NCBI GenBank assembly: GCA_033060915.1
Contig: CM065382.1
Coordinates: 1,312,501-1,376,500, forward strand
From: Euryodendron excelsum
Lineage: Eukaryota; Streptophyta; Magnoliopsida; Ericales; Pentaphylacaceae
Direction of reading: 5' to 3'
Length of the DNA: 64,000 bases
Translations under genes and position numbers: made by a program
Shown: positions 40,601-51,634 of the stretch, piece after piece
How the letters are laid out: each line of letters opens with the position of its first letter
Numbering within the stretch: the stretch's first letter is position 1
Notes under the pieces: model-generated
Told to the model about the DNA's origin: nothing
Databases searched by the model: none
The model's input: only the letters and a program-made list of their open reading frames with translations

Positions 40601-43600
40601 ATACCCAAACTATCTAAATCAATTTCCCCATATTTTATCTTCAATAGGTGCTACTTCTATCATGAATTCATTCATTCCTTACCCTATCAGACATTCACCT
40701 CAACGACCTCATCTCAACTTCATTATTTTTCCTAACCTATTGTTGATTGTCCAACACTTTGTACCATAAAGCATGTTTGCTCTTATAGCTGTCTTGCAAA
40801 AATTTCCTTTTGATCTCATAGGCATGCATCAATCACACAAGACCCCTGAAGCATTCCTCCACTTAATCCATTTTTAATCTATGAGCAACACATCCTACCT
40901 TAAGGATAGCTTGGTCATGAAGGAAACATAACTACATAGTGAAAATTCAACCCAATGACAAAACCATACATTACATATCAATGAATTCAAATGTAAAGCT
41001 AAATTACAGTCATGGGGGAGGAGGAACTTTAAAATTTTTATTAGTAGGTAATTGAAATATCAGTAAAATGTGTCAAGACTCAAAATGAACTGGAATAGAA
41101 AGATTTCTAACAAAAATTAGGGTATTATTATCAATGTATGCTCTTTAGGCAGCAAGGAAATAGAGAATGAATGTCAGAATTCAAAGGCACAAAATAGGGG
41201 TTCAAATATCAACTGAAGCAGATGGGAATACCTTAATTTGGTACATCCCTAGCAGTTTTGCTAGAGGAGCAAAGACTTGCAATGTCTCCATCGCAATGCT
41301 GGACTGGACACAGGAAATAGCGTTTAAGAATAATAAAAAAACTCAATAGTAATAGCCCAAGTCAAAACCAAATCAAAATTCACAAAAACCTGCTTATGCG
41401 GAGGCATGTGTGAAAGAGTGCGCATATTATGCAATCTGTCAGCCAATTTGACAATGATAACACGGACCTGAAAACAAACTGCTTTAGTTGCCTAATGGCT
41501 TTCAACATTTTAACATGATCATTGATCACAAATATAAGAAGTATCACCTCCTCGGTCATGGCTAGAAACATCTGCCGGAGGTCCTCTGCTTTCACATCTT
41601 GTACTGAATGGTTTTCATCATTGCATTTAAGTTTTCCCAGTTTGGACACCTAGATTACAGGAGAATTAAACCAATGAATGTAATCTCCTAACCAAAACTA
41701 ATCCAACTTGACATTGGACTACAGAAGAACACATGTTCCAGAAGTAATTATGTAATATTTATAGCAGAAAAGGAAAGGGAAAAAAAAATGAAAGAGAAAA
41801 GGGACCTTAGTCTCCCCTTCTACAATGCGGCGCACGGTAGAACCAAATTCCTTCTCTATCCTTTCAAAAGTAACAACATTTGTATCCTCAACTGTATCAT
41901 GTAACAAACCAGCAGCAACTGACTCCCAATCCAACTCCTAGAAAAATAGTTAGTAGTCAATCAAAGTTGCTTATCACAACAAAGACAATTGCTGACCAAG
42001 ACAAATACTTCCTCAAATAGAAGAATGCTTCAGAAATTTGCACAACTCACAAGCTCTCCAAGAATTCGTGCAACTTCAATGGGATGAATAATAAAGGGCT
42101 CTCCACTCCGTCTTTTTTGACCATCATGTGCCTCAAAAGCTAGCTGTAAAACCCAGATACCCCGAAAATATAATACACATGTTAGGATATCAATACCACC
42201 CCAAGGAGAATAATTCATAACAAATGGGTACTCTATCTCATATCAGAGCAAGCGAATATGTGGTCAAACACTACATTACCATCAAAAGAAGTTCAACCTA
42301 AGAAAACGATGAAGGGATGAAAAAGAAGAAGTGTAGAGTGCAGATGGAGAACAATACAGGAGACTTACATTTAAAGCATTACGCACCAATTCCAACTCTT
42401 TAGGTGGAAGATATGAAATAGTATGTTTAAGATCCTGAGGCAATCAAAAAAGCAAAAGAAATTGGCAGAGAACACTTTGTGATAAAAAGAAAGCCAGAAT
42501 AAAGTCTTGACTGATTCTATGACAGAACTAAAACTTTTCACATAATAGAACAAAAAGAAGACAATTCACAGGGTGAAAGTTACTTGCACCCAATATCTAA
42601 ATAACTTGTAGAAGTTACAACCCATTTCTTTACTATATCTGTCCTCCTCAATATCCAGCAAAAAATAAAGAAAGAAAGAAAAAGGACAAAAGGAGCCAAC
42701 AGATTCTAACTAACAAATTTCTTGCAATTCTTTCACTTGAAAACTATAAGGCTTCACCCTAAAAATTTCAGTGTCACAGATATTAATTAATTTTCCCATA
42801 CCATGTTCGTTTGCCACCCCACTTTATTAGTTGACCAAAGAGTTAGGAACCATTGCCACATGATTTTGCATTATTGCTGCTTCACATTCCAAACTGGAAA
42901 TGAATCAAATCATTTATCCATGCTTCCCCTTCTTCCTTCCCCAATCCTAATGTCCAAACTCTACAACTATCAAATTCCAATATTTCCATGCCGTCCACAC
43001 ATCAATACTAGTATAAATTGTAAAAATTGGAAGCACAATAAGCGGTTCAAAACAGGTCCCACCTCAATCAATCATATGGTTACTAGAAAACCTACAGTAA
43101 GTTGATTTGAGAAAAGGCTCGTCTTCTCCCTCATTTCTGTGTAGACTTCAATCAGGCAAAAATTATAAGCAGAACTGGTTCTCCGGTTTCCCAAACAATC
43201 CCTTATTTTTTTCTTTTTACTTTATCCACCTAATCATTTTCAATAATAAGTGCCCCAATGAAATGACATGGCTTGTGCTAGATTCATCTTGAACCTAGCG
43301 GTGGCATGATTAAGGGCCAATTTGGTAGGGCTTTTTGCCAAGCTTTTTCGGGTTAGTCTTTTTGGATTTTAGGGCCCATTTGGTTTGGCTTATTTTGAAC
43401 TTTTTTGACTTGGCTTTTTTTACTTATAAGCAAAAAAGCTAAGATTTTGAAACTTTTTTGCTTTTCTGCATATCTTATCCTGTTAAAAGCAAAAAAGCTA
43501 AAAAGACCTAATTTTTTTGCTTATAAGCTAAAAAAGAAAAATCAAAAAAGCTGCAAAAAAGCCAAACCAAACGAGCCCAAAGCAAAATAATTTTGAAGTT

Positions 43601-45411
43601 TTTTTGTTTTTTTGCCTTTTTTCTTGTCGTAACTTATAAGCAAAAAAAACCAACTTGAAAAAAGCTTTGAATAAGCTTCACCAAAAGGACTCTAAAGCTC
43701 AAGATGAGTGCAGGCATGGAGGCAACTCAGGCAAGCCCACTAAGAATTATTGAGCAACAAGAAATATCAGCGATATCAGCAATTAGTTTGTGGCTTCTAA
43801 TTCAACCATAAAAAAAATGCAGGTATTATCATCGCAAGCTCTCTCTACTATGGGTCAGGGTTTATTTTAAAGAATGCTATCAAATCTTTATTTAACCTTT
43901 ATTTACGCCTAATCCATAGAACCCTGGTAAAAGTTTATATAGACAGGTATTTGAAACAACGGCCTTACCTCAAAGTAGGGTAGAATCACAGAAGAAATAA
44001 TAAAGTCATAACCCATGCAAGAAATATCTGAAAACAGACAATAGTCATAACAATAGAAATACTAGTACAACAACAGTTATCATACCTCCCAAAAGCTTTC
44101 AGGAGAAACCTCATCATAGGATGTAGAAGTAGAGGACGAAGAACAACATGATTGCCACTTTCTACAAGCAACATGAAGTAAACTTGATCTTAAGAGTCTT
44201 CCTGGAAGTACAAACTCAGAAGCTTCAGTGGAGCCCCCCACATGAGATGCTTCACATCTCTGGCACAAGTAAAAAGATTCAACGTTAATACAATCAGTAA
44301 CCAGCCATAAGTTCTAAACAGAAACCATCAAACTAATTAATCAATATTAACAAATAAAACTCAAATCTTTAAGGATGCGAATACTATCAGAACATGCCAT
44401 AATGTTTACAAGAAATAATTATCCTTTGGATACCAGTCCCAAAGATGACGGAACGTCTGATTAATTCTCATACACAATTAACAATTAACCAATCCTCAAA
44501 AGTTTTTCTGATGGTTCGCCTAACCAAATTCCTAACCCCACCCCAACTCTAACATCAATTTAACCAATACCTTTTTCAAAGTTTTGGTTAAAGTATATGT
44601 AACAGCCTAAATTTTCAGAAACTAGTGTAACACTGTACTAGAATAAATTCTTCCCTCTCCCTGCCAACACCCCCCCCCACCCACCCACCCACCCACACAC
44701 ACAACCCAAAAGGCCCCTAGACCAGGGTACCAGAAAGGCCAAACATAAGGTCCTTTTGGAAAACAAAGGCTAAAAACATGTAGCAGCTTCCTTGGGACAG
44801 AATTATTCCAACTAAGGTCACATGTACTTGTATTTAAAGGAAAGTAATTGAAAGATTTCTAGCCAAGTTGCCATTGAAGCTTCAATACATTAAAAATCCA
44901 TCAACAAAGACAGCTAACTGCTTAAAACACACTTCTATGTAAAACTTGAAAATAGAATTAACCCTAGCCTTGCCCCCGTCAACAATTACTTCACGAGGTG
45001 CACAATTTCAAGACCATCAAGATTTTAGGATAACTTACAAGTTCAAGATTTAGAAAGATACTTCTATTCTTGTACTCCGCATAAACGAATCAAAGTACAC
45101 TTACACAATAGATGCGATTCCTTCTCCCAGCTCGTCCATATGGCGAGGCCGAACACTGATGAGGATGTGCCGTGCTCGCAAGAAACCCAGTCAATGCCCT
45201 CGGAGCCTTCCAAGCGCAAGAGAGGACACTACAGTCGTATCTACCACTCCCATCCCCTATCGAAAACTTGCATATGTTCACACATTCCACAGAAACTGCG
45301 AAATTTATACGGCACATCCATATTAAATATCAAAGACTCAAAATCTTGAAAGCACAATAGAACCTAAGACGAAAACTGAGACGTACCTGACATTGAAGGA
45401 GCATAAGCCAT
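28685..45411 (-). CDS. RSH1: RelA/SpoT homologue RSH1, chloroplast (p)ppGpp enzyme
   Basis: Plastid stringent-response enzyme. 24 coding exons trace in phase to about 883 residues: 45411-45387, 45295-45105, 44259-44086, 42434-42369, 42143-42051, 41937-41806, 41649-41548, 41467-41390, 41303-41232, 40053-39946, 39726-39629, 33183-33123, 33024-32962, 32856-32800, 32701-32600, 32412-32254, 32136-32005, 31926-31840, 31760-31689, 30226-30140, 30054-29598, 29109-29048, 28941-28873, 28789-28685. Start MAYAPSMSVSVECVNIC, then a likely transit peptide; HD hydrolase with His172, HD196-197 (LLHDTVEDT) and Asp271 (KLADRLHNMRT); synthetase-like region (YIATPKPNGYQSLHTT, EVQIRTEEMD); TGS (VFVFTPRGEIKNLPKGATV); C-terminal ACT (DRGRGIAVMLFHVEG). 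Family knowledge: RSH1 acts mainly as hydrolase. Intron 11 (6.4 kb) holds nested LTR elements. Confidence 0.96.
33419..34639 (+). repeat. 5' LTR
   Basis: Aligns along its length with 36880-38104, for example GGACAAAAACACATTGATTG and CTAAGGCGTGACAAATCC. It contains a cluster of TTCGATCG-type words at 33620-33785. Confidence 0.9.
35042..35671. mobile_element. Solo LTR nested in the RSH1-intron retroelement
   Basis: A 630-bp segment starting TGTGGGTCAAAG and ending CCCACTAACA is flanked by a perfect 5-bp duplication GTTTT (35037-35041 and 35672-35676). It has TG...CA termini, much higher GC than its surroundings, and a TATA-like word followed by a leader (CACTATAAATACCGAAGCC at about 35443). 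These are the marks of a single LTR left after recombination of a full, probably Gypsy-type, element. Confidence 0.8.
36880..38104 (+). repeat. 3' LTR
   Basis: Partner of the LTR at 33419-34639, with many scattered substitutions between the two. The junction upstream, CCAAAGCTGGAGAA, is a weak purine tract in the position expected for the polypurine primer. Confidence 0.88.
43314..43692. mobile_element. MITE in RSH1 intron 3, interrupted by a second MITE
   Basis: Left end GGGCCAATTTGGTAGGGCTT and the reverse complement of the right end (AGAGTCCTTTTGGTGAAGCT) form imperfect inverted repeats of hAT-like MITE style. The internal sequence is rich in CTTATAAGC and AAAAAGC words. A second element at 43372-43578 lies inside it. 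Confidence 0.55.
43372..43578. mobile_element. Inner MITE with good terminal inverted repeats
   Basis: Starts GGGCCCATTTGGTTTGGCTT, and the right end read in reverse complement is GGGCTCGTTTGGTTTGGC, so 16 of 18 bases match. The 207-bp element is largely self-complementary (ACTTATAAGCAAAAAAGC inside) and non-coding. Confidence 0.75.
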
Positions 45412-47757
45412 CTCTATTCCGAAGCATTGAAACAGAGCAATCTCATTGAAACGAACTAAGCATTGAATAACAATAAAACACTCAAGAATCAAAGAAACCG
45501 AATCGAAATCTCATTGATTCGAACCAAGAACATAAACATGAATTCTTGTATATATGGAGGAGAGATACGAGAATTGCAATGAAGAATCAAAAGATTCGCA
45601 TTCGGCTATAAGTGAAGAAGCGCTACGTTTGTTTCTGACGCTTCGAATTTCGGACAAATTATTACGTATCGAGGGATATGCGAAGGGTTAGCAAGCGATT
45701 GATTGAACGAAGATGGCGAATAGATAATCTAGAGAGAGAAGGAGAGAGGGGCAGAGTGATGTTAAGTTCAGCGAAGATCAAACAATTTTTCGAAGGCCAC
45801 ACAAACGCCGTATGATAAAGATATTTTTTTCCTCTTATTTTATAGGTAAAAATTTTGTGAGGTCTGTTGTGGTAAGCGGTGAATGAATGGAATTGTACGC
45901 CATCACCGTCAGAGACGACACGTCGGCACCAATTTTGGAAGAACGCACACATTGTCCACACTTATATGTATTCGATTGACGCTAATGCCCTCAAGGACCC
46001 TTACTATTTACAAACAGTAATGCCAAAAAAAATTTTACTTTTTTATAAAAATTTCTTTTATAGAAGCAATAGTGCGGAATTAAATCTATCATATACTTTA
46101 TTTTAAAGTGGGAGAACTCAACTCAGTTATATCATTTTGTACTTACTTATATTTTTTTACTTATAAAGCATTATTCCAAAAAGTGCTCTCAATTTTTTTT
46201 ATTTTCGTTTTGTCCATAAATAAATTTTATTTTGGGTGCGCTGGAATGAGTATTACACTTAAATATGGTTAAGGTTAAAAAATAAAATAAAAGAGAATGG
46301 CTAATATACCCCAATATGGAATGACATTAGCACTCTAGATCTAGAAAAAAAGTATTTCTGTCTTCTTTTTTTTTTAAGCAATCATGGTGGTTCAAGATCG
46401 TTTGATCATGGAGATAGATTCCCGACAAGGATAAAAATAAAATTTAATTGTTTCTAAATACAAAGATACAACACAGTAATTTTTAACCCATGCACTGTCT
46501 CTTACATTAGACTATTCAGACAAGAATAAGAACCGTAAATGGTTGTTAAAAAATGAGAAAATGAAAATATGAGCATATACGATATGGACCTGTGGGTTTT
46601 GTAGTTTTTCTATCTATTCCATCTGAATATGACAAACAATGGTATTTTCAAACTTTTTATTCGGAAAATACAAAAAAAAAAAAACGAAAATGAAAATTTT
46701 GAAAAAACAGTAATAATCATAGAAAGGAGCATAGCTCATTGTCCTCTTCTAACCTCAACTGGGCTGCTGCAGAAAGAATATGCCCTCTCTCTAAAGGAAG
46801 CATATGTATGCGGAGAATGGAATGTTTCTTCTATTTGGAAATGTCAAATGGAAATGCAACTGATCCATGCAGAAGTTAGACTTATCCCATGTGGTTCTTG
46901 GCAAACCAAATGAGTCCTCACGGCAACAAAGTCTTACCAGTCCTTCAGCAAAATTCATGCCTATGCAAAAATGTTAGGAGGTTTCCATTATGAATAAAAT
47001 GGATCCAATTCATCTGTCTACATCCAATCAATAGAAGTGGTTACTAAAACCACTACCCTCATGGATTTGTAAGCACTGAGAAGAAAAATAACAGGTAATT
47101 TGATGGAGTGCTTTAAATATATGAGCCAACCCATTGTATCCATGTCATTTTAAAACAGAAATTTGCAACTTAAAATGATGACCCTATTGGAGATCACCAT
47201 CTGGCGAATAAGCAAATCATTTCTTCCGTACACACGGGACACATGAGCTAATTTGCAATTGTAATAGAAGGAGAAGTCAGACCAAACTTTATCTTTGATT
47301 CCAGTGCACGAGTTTTCTCATCACGAAGTCTAAAGGCTGTTTTCGTGCTTTAAACCCGTGGCGTTTAAGTCGCAATAAAACAACTCATGTGTCCAAATTC
47401 TTCCAAGACCCTCCCCATATTTTTATCTTTGATGTGCAGTGTGTGTATATATATTCAAGTCATGATAACGTAGAAGAGGAAAACATAACATATTCATACA
47501 CAGGATATAGCATAGTTTCTTGCCATAGAAAACTGTCTAGCCAGTGTTTCAGAGAAAGCAAAGCTATACAATGGTACACTTTATTTGATCTCCTATATTT
47601 GTTCTGTCTCGCCAGTTAAAGGATTACAAGATCCCAAAGATCTTCTCTTCTTCTATACATATCTACATCTCTTTAGTTTTTTGGAATTTTTTTCTATCAT
47701 CATGCCAAATCCCTCCTGTAACATATACTTTTTTCACATCTTATTATGGTACCTAAG
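45412..47757. other. RSH1 upstream region and 3' flank of the kinase gene
   Basis: No gene recognised. The proximal 400 bases are presumably the RSH1 5' UTR and promoter. An AT-rich segment with the recurring MITE ends lies at about 46018-46170 (AATGCCAAAAAAAATTTTAC ... TTATAAAGCATT). The rest is featureless to my reading. Confidence 0.4.
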
Positions 47758-50700
47758 CTATGCTGAAAGGGGCATCCTCAAGTCCACGTTTGGGCTGCCC
47801 TCCGATGAAGGGGATAATTGCAGAGCACATGAAGTTTCTCCCTTAAGAAGAGAAATCACCTGGAAAACATCAAATTGATATAGCAAGTCATGAAATTGAA
47901 AGGGCCAGAAGGAGCAGTACATAAGTAAGTCAGCTGCATTGATCACCTCGCTCATGCTAGGCCGTGAAACTGGCTTAGTCTTTATGCATTGAGCTGCAAC
48001 ACACATCACCCTTAATATTGCGTACATGTCCATGTATTCCATGTCTTCTTCCAGCAACTTATGGTATGCTCTTTGTAGCAACAATGGCCGAGCCTGCATT
48101 AACAGAAAGTGTTTGAGAACTAACTACTAATTGAGATATATGTTTTTGTGAGCAAGTATATAAGAATTGTAAAAAAAAAAAAAAAAAAATTCCCACTAAC
48201 CCACTGTAAAAAGATTTTGTCATCCTGCAGAGAAGATCTTCTGCAAAACAGCCTTAAGAGCAGAATCCCAAAGTGAAGTATGTCCGATTTTACTGAAGCC
48301 AAAAATTCAAGGTCTGAAGGATCCTTGTGCCAGACCCTTTTAACATTGATTCAAATGAAATTTCAAAAAATGCCTGTGAAAATGACAAACTAAATAAAAC
48401 CGACGTTTGAGTAACTTGGTCAATCATATAAATGCAAACCTGTTTCTGGAAATTGTTAGCCCCTGTTTTAGCTGCAGCCATGTAGCTTGCCCAAAGCCAG
48501 TGATCTGTTACAACCAGAAAAAAGGGGAGAGGGGAAAAGGAAGAAAATAAATAAAATGAAAGGTCATGGATTTGGGATTTTTGTTACCTGTGGCTCTGAT
48601 TCAGAATTCAGAAAAATGTTGCACGGCCGCAAGTCACCATGAACAATGGGGCCTCGAGGGCATTCTTCGTGTATGTAGCGAACACCTTGACCGATTCCTA
48701 TTGCTATCTTCATTTTTTCTTGAAATGTCAACTTGAATTGTTTTCCCTTTGAGCCTGTTCAAGAAAAGACATCAAAGCTGATCCCTTTCATATGATCCTG
48801 GTAAAATGATGCAATAAAGCAACAACTTACCATGGAGAAATCTTTCCAGAGTCCATCTTTTGGTGAAGGGGTAGACAAGAACTGTGCCATTTATGCTCTT
48901 GTGGTAAGCAACCAACCCCATTATATTTTTGTGATACATAGACAAAGCTGCTTTCTTTTCTGCTTTAATGATACAATCCAATTGTCCGGTGAATCTTCTC
49001 ACTAAAACTTGGGAGTGATGATCACTTAGATATCCACAATATGTCTTAAAACTCTCGTTCTTGTTGATGCATGTCATTCTTGTGAATCCACCTGTAATCT
49101 CTTCAACAGCCGCCCAGCTTAATTCCAGTGGCATTCTCACCACAAGATTGACCTGAGAAAATCCCGTGGAGGAGATACTATCATCATCCGGAAATGAGCC
49201 ATCGGCTGACAGCTCTCTTTTTCTTAGTCTCTTGCTTTCATTTGATGCCTCGAACATGGTTAGATTTTCAGCTTCTCTGCTTGTACTAGCAAGGTACGGA
49301 AGAAAGGATCGACATTCATTTTCAAAATTTGCAGAGGCGTGATGAACATATGACTGCTCTGGTGAGACTAATTCCTTATCTGGCTTTGAAGATTTAGATG
49401 TTTCTGCTTCATCTTTTAGAGGCAAGTTCTTGAGCGTTACAGTGTCCCCATCACTGCTCACCAAAGTCATATTGCAATAGGTTCCGCTCAGTTGAAGACT
49501 CTGGTCGCTGGCAAAGCACCTGCAACGAAGGAAATTTTCATCACGTGAATTCAGTTTAACAGAAGGTGTTGAGATTGGCTGCAAATTTAATTGTCTTCAA
49601 AACTACAACTACAGTAGTTCACGGTTGTCAAAATTACAGTAATCAATAATCGTCATAATTACAGTAGTTAACAGTCGTCGAAACTATAGTAGTCAAGCAA
49701 CCGTTAAAGTTACAATAGTCAACAGTCATTGTAGCTACAATACTCATTTCTCTTATAGATAGTCAATAGATCTTTCATTTTCTAGACACAGCCAGAAGAG
49801 AAAGTAAGGTTTTCTTTATCAGGTTTAAGAGGGTGATTTGAGACGGGTGTACAAGGATTGAAAGACTTGAGTTTGTGTTATTAAACTTGAGTGTATATTT
49901 GTACCATTGTTCTCAATTTTTCTCAATAATAAAAAAGAAAAACAGAGTACGTCCATAGACATACGTAATCTTGTTAGACCATGCTAAATACTGATGTCAC
50001 TTTCCTTTTATGTATTTTGATTAATTTGATTTTTTTTATTATTTTTTTTTGTCATCTACCAATTGCTACGAGAATTCCCAACAAAAAGAATACGACATCA
50101 AATACACTTCCATATTCTCCTCAATATAAGAAAAAAGTTTCTGCTAAGCTACATAGGAGAGAGAGAGGACCTATCCATAACAATCCAAGTGGCGTTAACA
50201 TTGTTTGCCTCCTCGACTACCAAGGCTTTTGGTTCGAAGCCGGCCACTACCTTCACCTGAAACTTCACCTGTATAAAAAAAGCAACTGATCATGAATCGA
50301 GGCTACAAATATCTGTAAGTGTGGAAGACGAGAACAAGACATACTCCACTGCTTTTGCATCTATCATAATAAGGTCTAAAAATCTGCCTATAAGCTTCCT
50401 TTCTCTGACTGATCTCTTCGTGGAGAAACTCAATGTATGAATCTCCTTCACTTGGATATTGGTCAAGCCGTTCATCTCCCATACAACAACAACCTGCATT
50501 AGATGGTGATGCATCTGCCTCTGCCTCTGCCTCTGCCTCTGAATTGAGTATAACAAGCACCAAAACTTCATCCTTCGGCCCTACCGCGTCACGCAGAGCA
50601 AACCTGAGTGGTGCAAAGCCATTCTTTTTCTCCGTTGACGCTTTGATTCCATCCAACACAACAATCACTATTTCTCTACCCTCTCTCTCTTTCTTTGTTA

Positions 50701-50797
50701 TCATTGTCCTCACAAATTTTGGTTCTTGATTGGCTGGTGTTAGGATTGATAATTTCTCTTGATAGGGTTCTTGAGGCTGGCAAGTCCTTCCGTCCAA
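47758..50797 (-). CDS. USP-like/receptor-like cytoplasmic kinase fusion, predicted pseudokinase
   Basis: Eight exons: 50797-50345, 50268-50171, 49519-48831, 48754-48588, 48504-48440, 48336-48201, 48093-47947 and 47859-47758, about 618 residues. The N-terminus (EIVIVVLDGIKAS, DEVLVLVILNS, NATWIVMD) resembles an adenine-nucleotide alpha-hydrolase/USP-like domain; an acidic linker and a kinase domain follow (LSWAAVEEITGGF onward; SDILHFGILLLRLFC; SRPSMSEVISLLKGE). The beta-3 Lys is Arg (VLVRRF), HRD is HGD (VHGDLRPCNIFL) and DFG is GFG (ITGFG), so phosphotransfer is unlikely. Two splice sites are unusual: donor GTCCTC after 50171, and a weak acceptor AAAAG before 48336. If the stronger CACAG acceptor at about 48372 is used instead, the frame hits a stop, so the gene may be damaged. 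A start 31 codons later (MITKKE) is possible. Confidence 0.75.
49570..49980. repeat. Minisatellite and probable LTR fragment in a kinase-gene intron
   Basis: About five imperfect 25-26-bp units (ACAGTAGTTAACAGTCGTCG type) run from about 49611 to 49750. Further on come TTTCTCAATAATAAAAAAG and GTACGTCCATAGACATACG, which resemble the 3' end of plant Copia LTRs (an AATAAA-like signal followed by a GTGGACGTAG-like word). I cannot fix both ends or a target duplication. Confidence 0.45.
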
Positions 50798-51634
50798 ATA
50801 TATGCCCCTAACTGTGCAATTTCAGAGGGAGTTCTTCTTGTTTCTAGCATAGTTCCTCACGTTCTACTTTGTGAAGACCGTCCTTCCTCTGTTTTTTAGC
50901 TCCCATTCTCTGCTTCACAGAAATAACCCTACACAGCACTACTTAGTTTTAAAATTTCTCACTCTTTGTTATCCTCAAAACGCTTAGTTCATATTATTCT
51001 AATACATCCAAGGACTATAGAATATATTAATACCTTCAAATTTTAGCATGGATTTGAAAAACAAGACAATCTAACATTGTAATCAAGAACAATGAAGAAA
51101 ATGGCCCATATTTCAGAGGATTTGCCGCATCCAATGTGTGAGGTCACGGAGAAAATTTTGGAATGATCCGCAACCGGGAAGTCCCGTCCATGAATTCATT
51201 TTGTGGGTTCATAGATGGTTTTACCAGAGTTCAACTGTATGCTCACACCTCATACATATGCTGCAGTTCGTTTTTAGAGCCCATGTATTTTAGCTGGGCA
51301 CGTCCTTAATTTTACCAGGACTTCATAATGTTATCTGGAGCATCCTTATAGTCATGGGGAACAAATTTTGGAGGTTCCAACAAAAAAAAAAATTCTTTAC
51401 CCATCTGAATCATTAATGTAGATTTTGTAAGGCAACTGGCACCCCCACAAAGAAGCTTATTAACCGTTATCCAAAGGAAATCTCACTTCATATCATTGAA
51501 CAGCACTTGAAAGCAATTAGTACACTTCTTCAAAAGCAAACTCCTAGTAGCCGTAAGCAAATTAAAGAGAAATAGTACATCTTCCGTTGAAAGAATAGGA
51601 CAAATAGTACAAATTTTTCATTGAATGAGAATGT
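50798..51634. other. Intergenic DNA between kinase and polygalacturonase genes
   Basis: No gene. From about 51280 the sequence is similar to 57060-57400 (for example GAGCATCCTTATAGTCATGG in both), the 3' part of the duplication that made the two polygalacturonase genes. Confidence 0.5.

Noticed and set aside
44640..44705. C-rich run (CCCCCCCCCACCCACCC) as a G-quadruplex or i-motif regulator
   Set aside because: A short intronic low-complexity run in RSH1; G4 potential is possible but nothing else supports function.
46629..46913. 94-codon frame with Cys-containing end
   Set aside because: Starts in an A-rich tract, no recognisable domain, no homology seen.
50149..50268. Premature stop in exon 2 of the kinase fusion gene
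   Set aside because: The TAG at 50149-50151 is avoided by a GT donor after 50171, which joins in phase with the exon at 49519 (DR/CFASDQ), so no lesion is needed there.
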